From Marinifilum sp. N1E240 (lineage in GTDB: Bacteria > Bacteroidota > Bacteroidia > Bacteroidales > Marinifilaceae): a stretch of 64,000 nucleotides of DNA. Shown here piece after piece: positions 63,042 to 64,000 of the stretch; position 1 is the stretch's first letter; every line of letters begins with the position of its first letter. The stretch covers positions 124,001 to 188,000 of the forward strand of contig NZ_WHKF01000001.1 in assembly GCF_009295825.1 (NCBI RefSeq), in the 5' to 3' direction. A program made the position numbers and the translations under genes. Under the pieces are notes generated by a model. The model was not told where the DNA came from. It searched no databases and saw nothing but the letters and a program-made list of their open reading frames with translations.

Positions 63042-64000
63042 GCTCTTCTTCAGTAAGAATTCCCAATTCTACATAAACAGGAAAATGATCGGAGTATTTC
63101 TTTTTGATTCGTTTGTAATGATTGCAAACGGTTTTGTTATCGTGCAATATAAAATCAATTCGGAAAGAAGGAAAATCTCCAGAATAGGTGGTTCCAATCC
63201 CAAAACCTTTTTCCCTGAAACAATCGGTTAAATTATTTTTAATGGTACTATAGGAATAGGAGTGAGATGTATCGTTAAAATCGCCACATACAATTGTAGG
63301 ATAGGGTGATTCTGAAATGTGTTTTTGAATTATTTTTGCCTGATTAGCTCTGCGCATGAACGCATGTCGTAATCTAAACGAGATATCTTTAATTTCTTCC
63401 AGTTCTTGCTCATCGCCCTTAAATTCCTTTTTGTTGATAAAGGCGTAGTTTTTTCCTCCCAATCGGTTCGATTCCAAATGGAGGTTGTAAACTCTAAACA
63501 TCTTGCCTTCAATTTTAAGGTCAACAAAAATAGCATTACACCAGTTGCCTTTTGCAAAATTGATTTCACCTTTTTTTACGATAGGGTATTTGGTGAAAAT
63601 AGCGACTCTATTTTGTTTATTACCCAAATAGGAATACTTGCAATCCGTAGTTTTCTTAAGGTTGTAAATAGATAGTTTGCCAGTTCGGGTATGTCTAAAT
63701 TCCTGAAAACAAAATATCCCAGCCTTGCTTTCCTTTAATAATTGAATGATATTTTCAGGAGTTTTAGGATCTTTTGTCCATTCGTATTTATCGAAAGCTC
63801 TTACATTATAAGTTAGAATATTAATTCCTGATTTATCTTCCGTATTAGGTTTCGATTGATTGAATTGAATAAAATCGGAAAACTGTTGATGACCGATTAG
63901 AATTACAATTAAAGGAATTAAAAAACTCCACCTTCGTCTGAAAACCCAATAGATTACAAATAGAATATTTGCTGCTAAAAGGTAAGGATAAGCCAATCCC
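63034..64000 (-). CDS. EEP-fold protein with N-terminal membrane part, 5' end cut
   Basis: At least 320 residues visible. Two N-terminal hydrophobic segments (AYPYLLAANILFVIYWVF, then SFLIPLIVILIG) precede an endonuclease/exonuclease/phosphatase domain (ILTYNVRAFDKYEW, CFQEFRHTRTG, VCGDFNDTSHSYSY, SDHFPVYVEL). No ATG is found before the window edge, so the gene most likely begins outside it. It is a different EEP member from the 16280-17335 lipoprotein. Confidence 0.85.
   Translation of the reverse strand, partial: GLAYPYLLAANILFVIYWVFRRRWSFLIPLIVILIGHQQFSDFIQFNQSKPNTEDKSGINILTYNVRAFDKYEWTKDPKTPENIIQLLKESKAGIFCFQEFRHTRTGKLSIYNLKKTTDCKYSYLGNKQNRVAIFTKYPIVKKGEINFAKGNWCNAIFVDLKIEGKMFRVYNLHLESNRLGGKNYAFINKKEFKGDEQELEEIKDISFRLRHAFMRRANQAKIIQKHISESPYPTIVCGDFNDTSHSYSYSTIKNNLTDCFREKGFGIGTTYSGDFPSFRIDFILHDNKTVCNHYKRIKKKYSDHFPVYVELGILTEEELN

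Noticed and set aside
1-64000. CRISPR arrays, insertion sequences, prophage genes and ribosomal RNA
   Set aside because: No regularly spaced repeats, transposase motifs, phage structural genes or rRNA signatures were seen on reading through.

Overview
The window is a chromosomal segment of a Bacteroidota bacterium, most likely a marine or anaerobic Bacteroidales/Marinilabiliales relative. This is inferred from the AT-rich sequence, the weak ribosome-binding sites, the recurring TAnnTTTG promoter -7 boxes (best with a TTTG about 19 nt upstream), the extended S16 protein, the two-subunit methylmalonyl-CoA mutase and many TPR-type sensor kinases. The genus is a guess. No phage, insertion sequence or CRISPR array was seen.

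Layout. 0-5.5 kb: the end of folK, then upp, radC, two tandem tRNA-Glu genes with rpsT, oxyR, and an acyl-CoA:carboxylate CoA-transferase. 5.5-20.6 kb: a TPR sensor kinase that lacks the H-box histidine, an Mpl-like muropeptide ligase, an MBL hydrolase, small membrane proteins, a thioredoxin-like protein, mutA-mutB, an EEP-fold lipoprotein, an ArsC/Spx-like protein, a Crp/Fnr regulator with OsmC, and prfB with a programmed +1 frameshift. The prfB 5' end, including its frameshift signal, is duplicated about 0.23 kb further upstream.

21.2-30.2 kb ('set A'): a tight run of seven envelope genes (CsgG/FlgT-like, DUF6175-like, LPP20-LamG fusion, small lipoprotein, second LPP20-like protein, M23 peptidase, HExxH membrane protein), followed by a YccF-like and an unknown membrane protein. 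30.2-36.3 kb: an orphan membrane-anchored protein, a glycerophosphodiester phosphodiesterase and a 1307-residue NACHT/STAND-type NTPase. 36.7-45.2 kb ('set B'): a lipoprotein, a TPR/HisKA_3 kinase, a CsgG-DUF1566 protein, an LPP20-like protein, a LuxR-type regulator, a LytTR regulator with Glu in place of the phospho-acceptor Asp, then a lipoprotein and LPP20 protein that are clear paralogues of set A members. Sets A and B together are the best candidate for an undescribed system: a periplasmic/outer-membrane lipoprotein machine linked to its own signalling genes.

45.3-64 kb: mostly housekeeping genes. These are recX-prmC, cardiolipin synthase, three tandem carboxypeptidase-regulatory-like proteins, a divergent uracil-DNA glycosylase, dapD, a Sua5/YrdC enzyme, a DUF2807 protein, a thioesterase, rpsP-rimM, dnaE with an N-terminal proofreading exonuclease domain, trxA, a DUF58 protein, a MORN-repeat lipoprotein and an EEP-fold protein cut by the window edge.

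Gene functions come from motif and family recognition by eye. No database search was run, so family names without obvious catalytic motifs are provisional.
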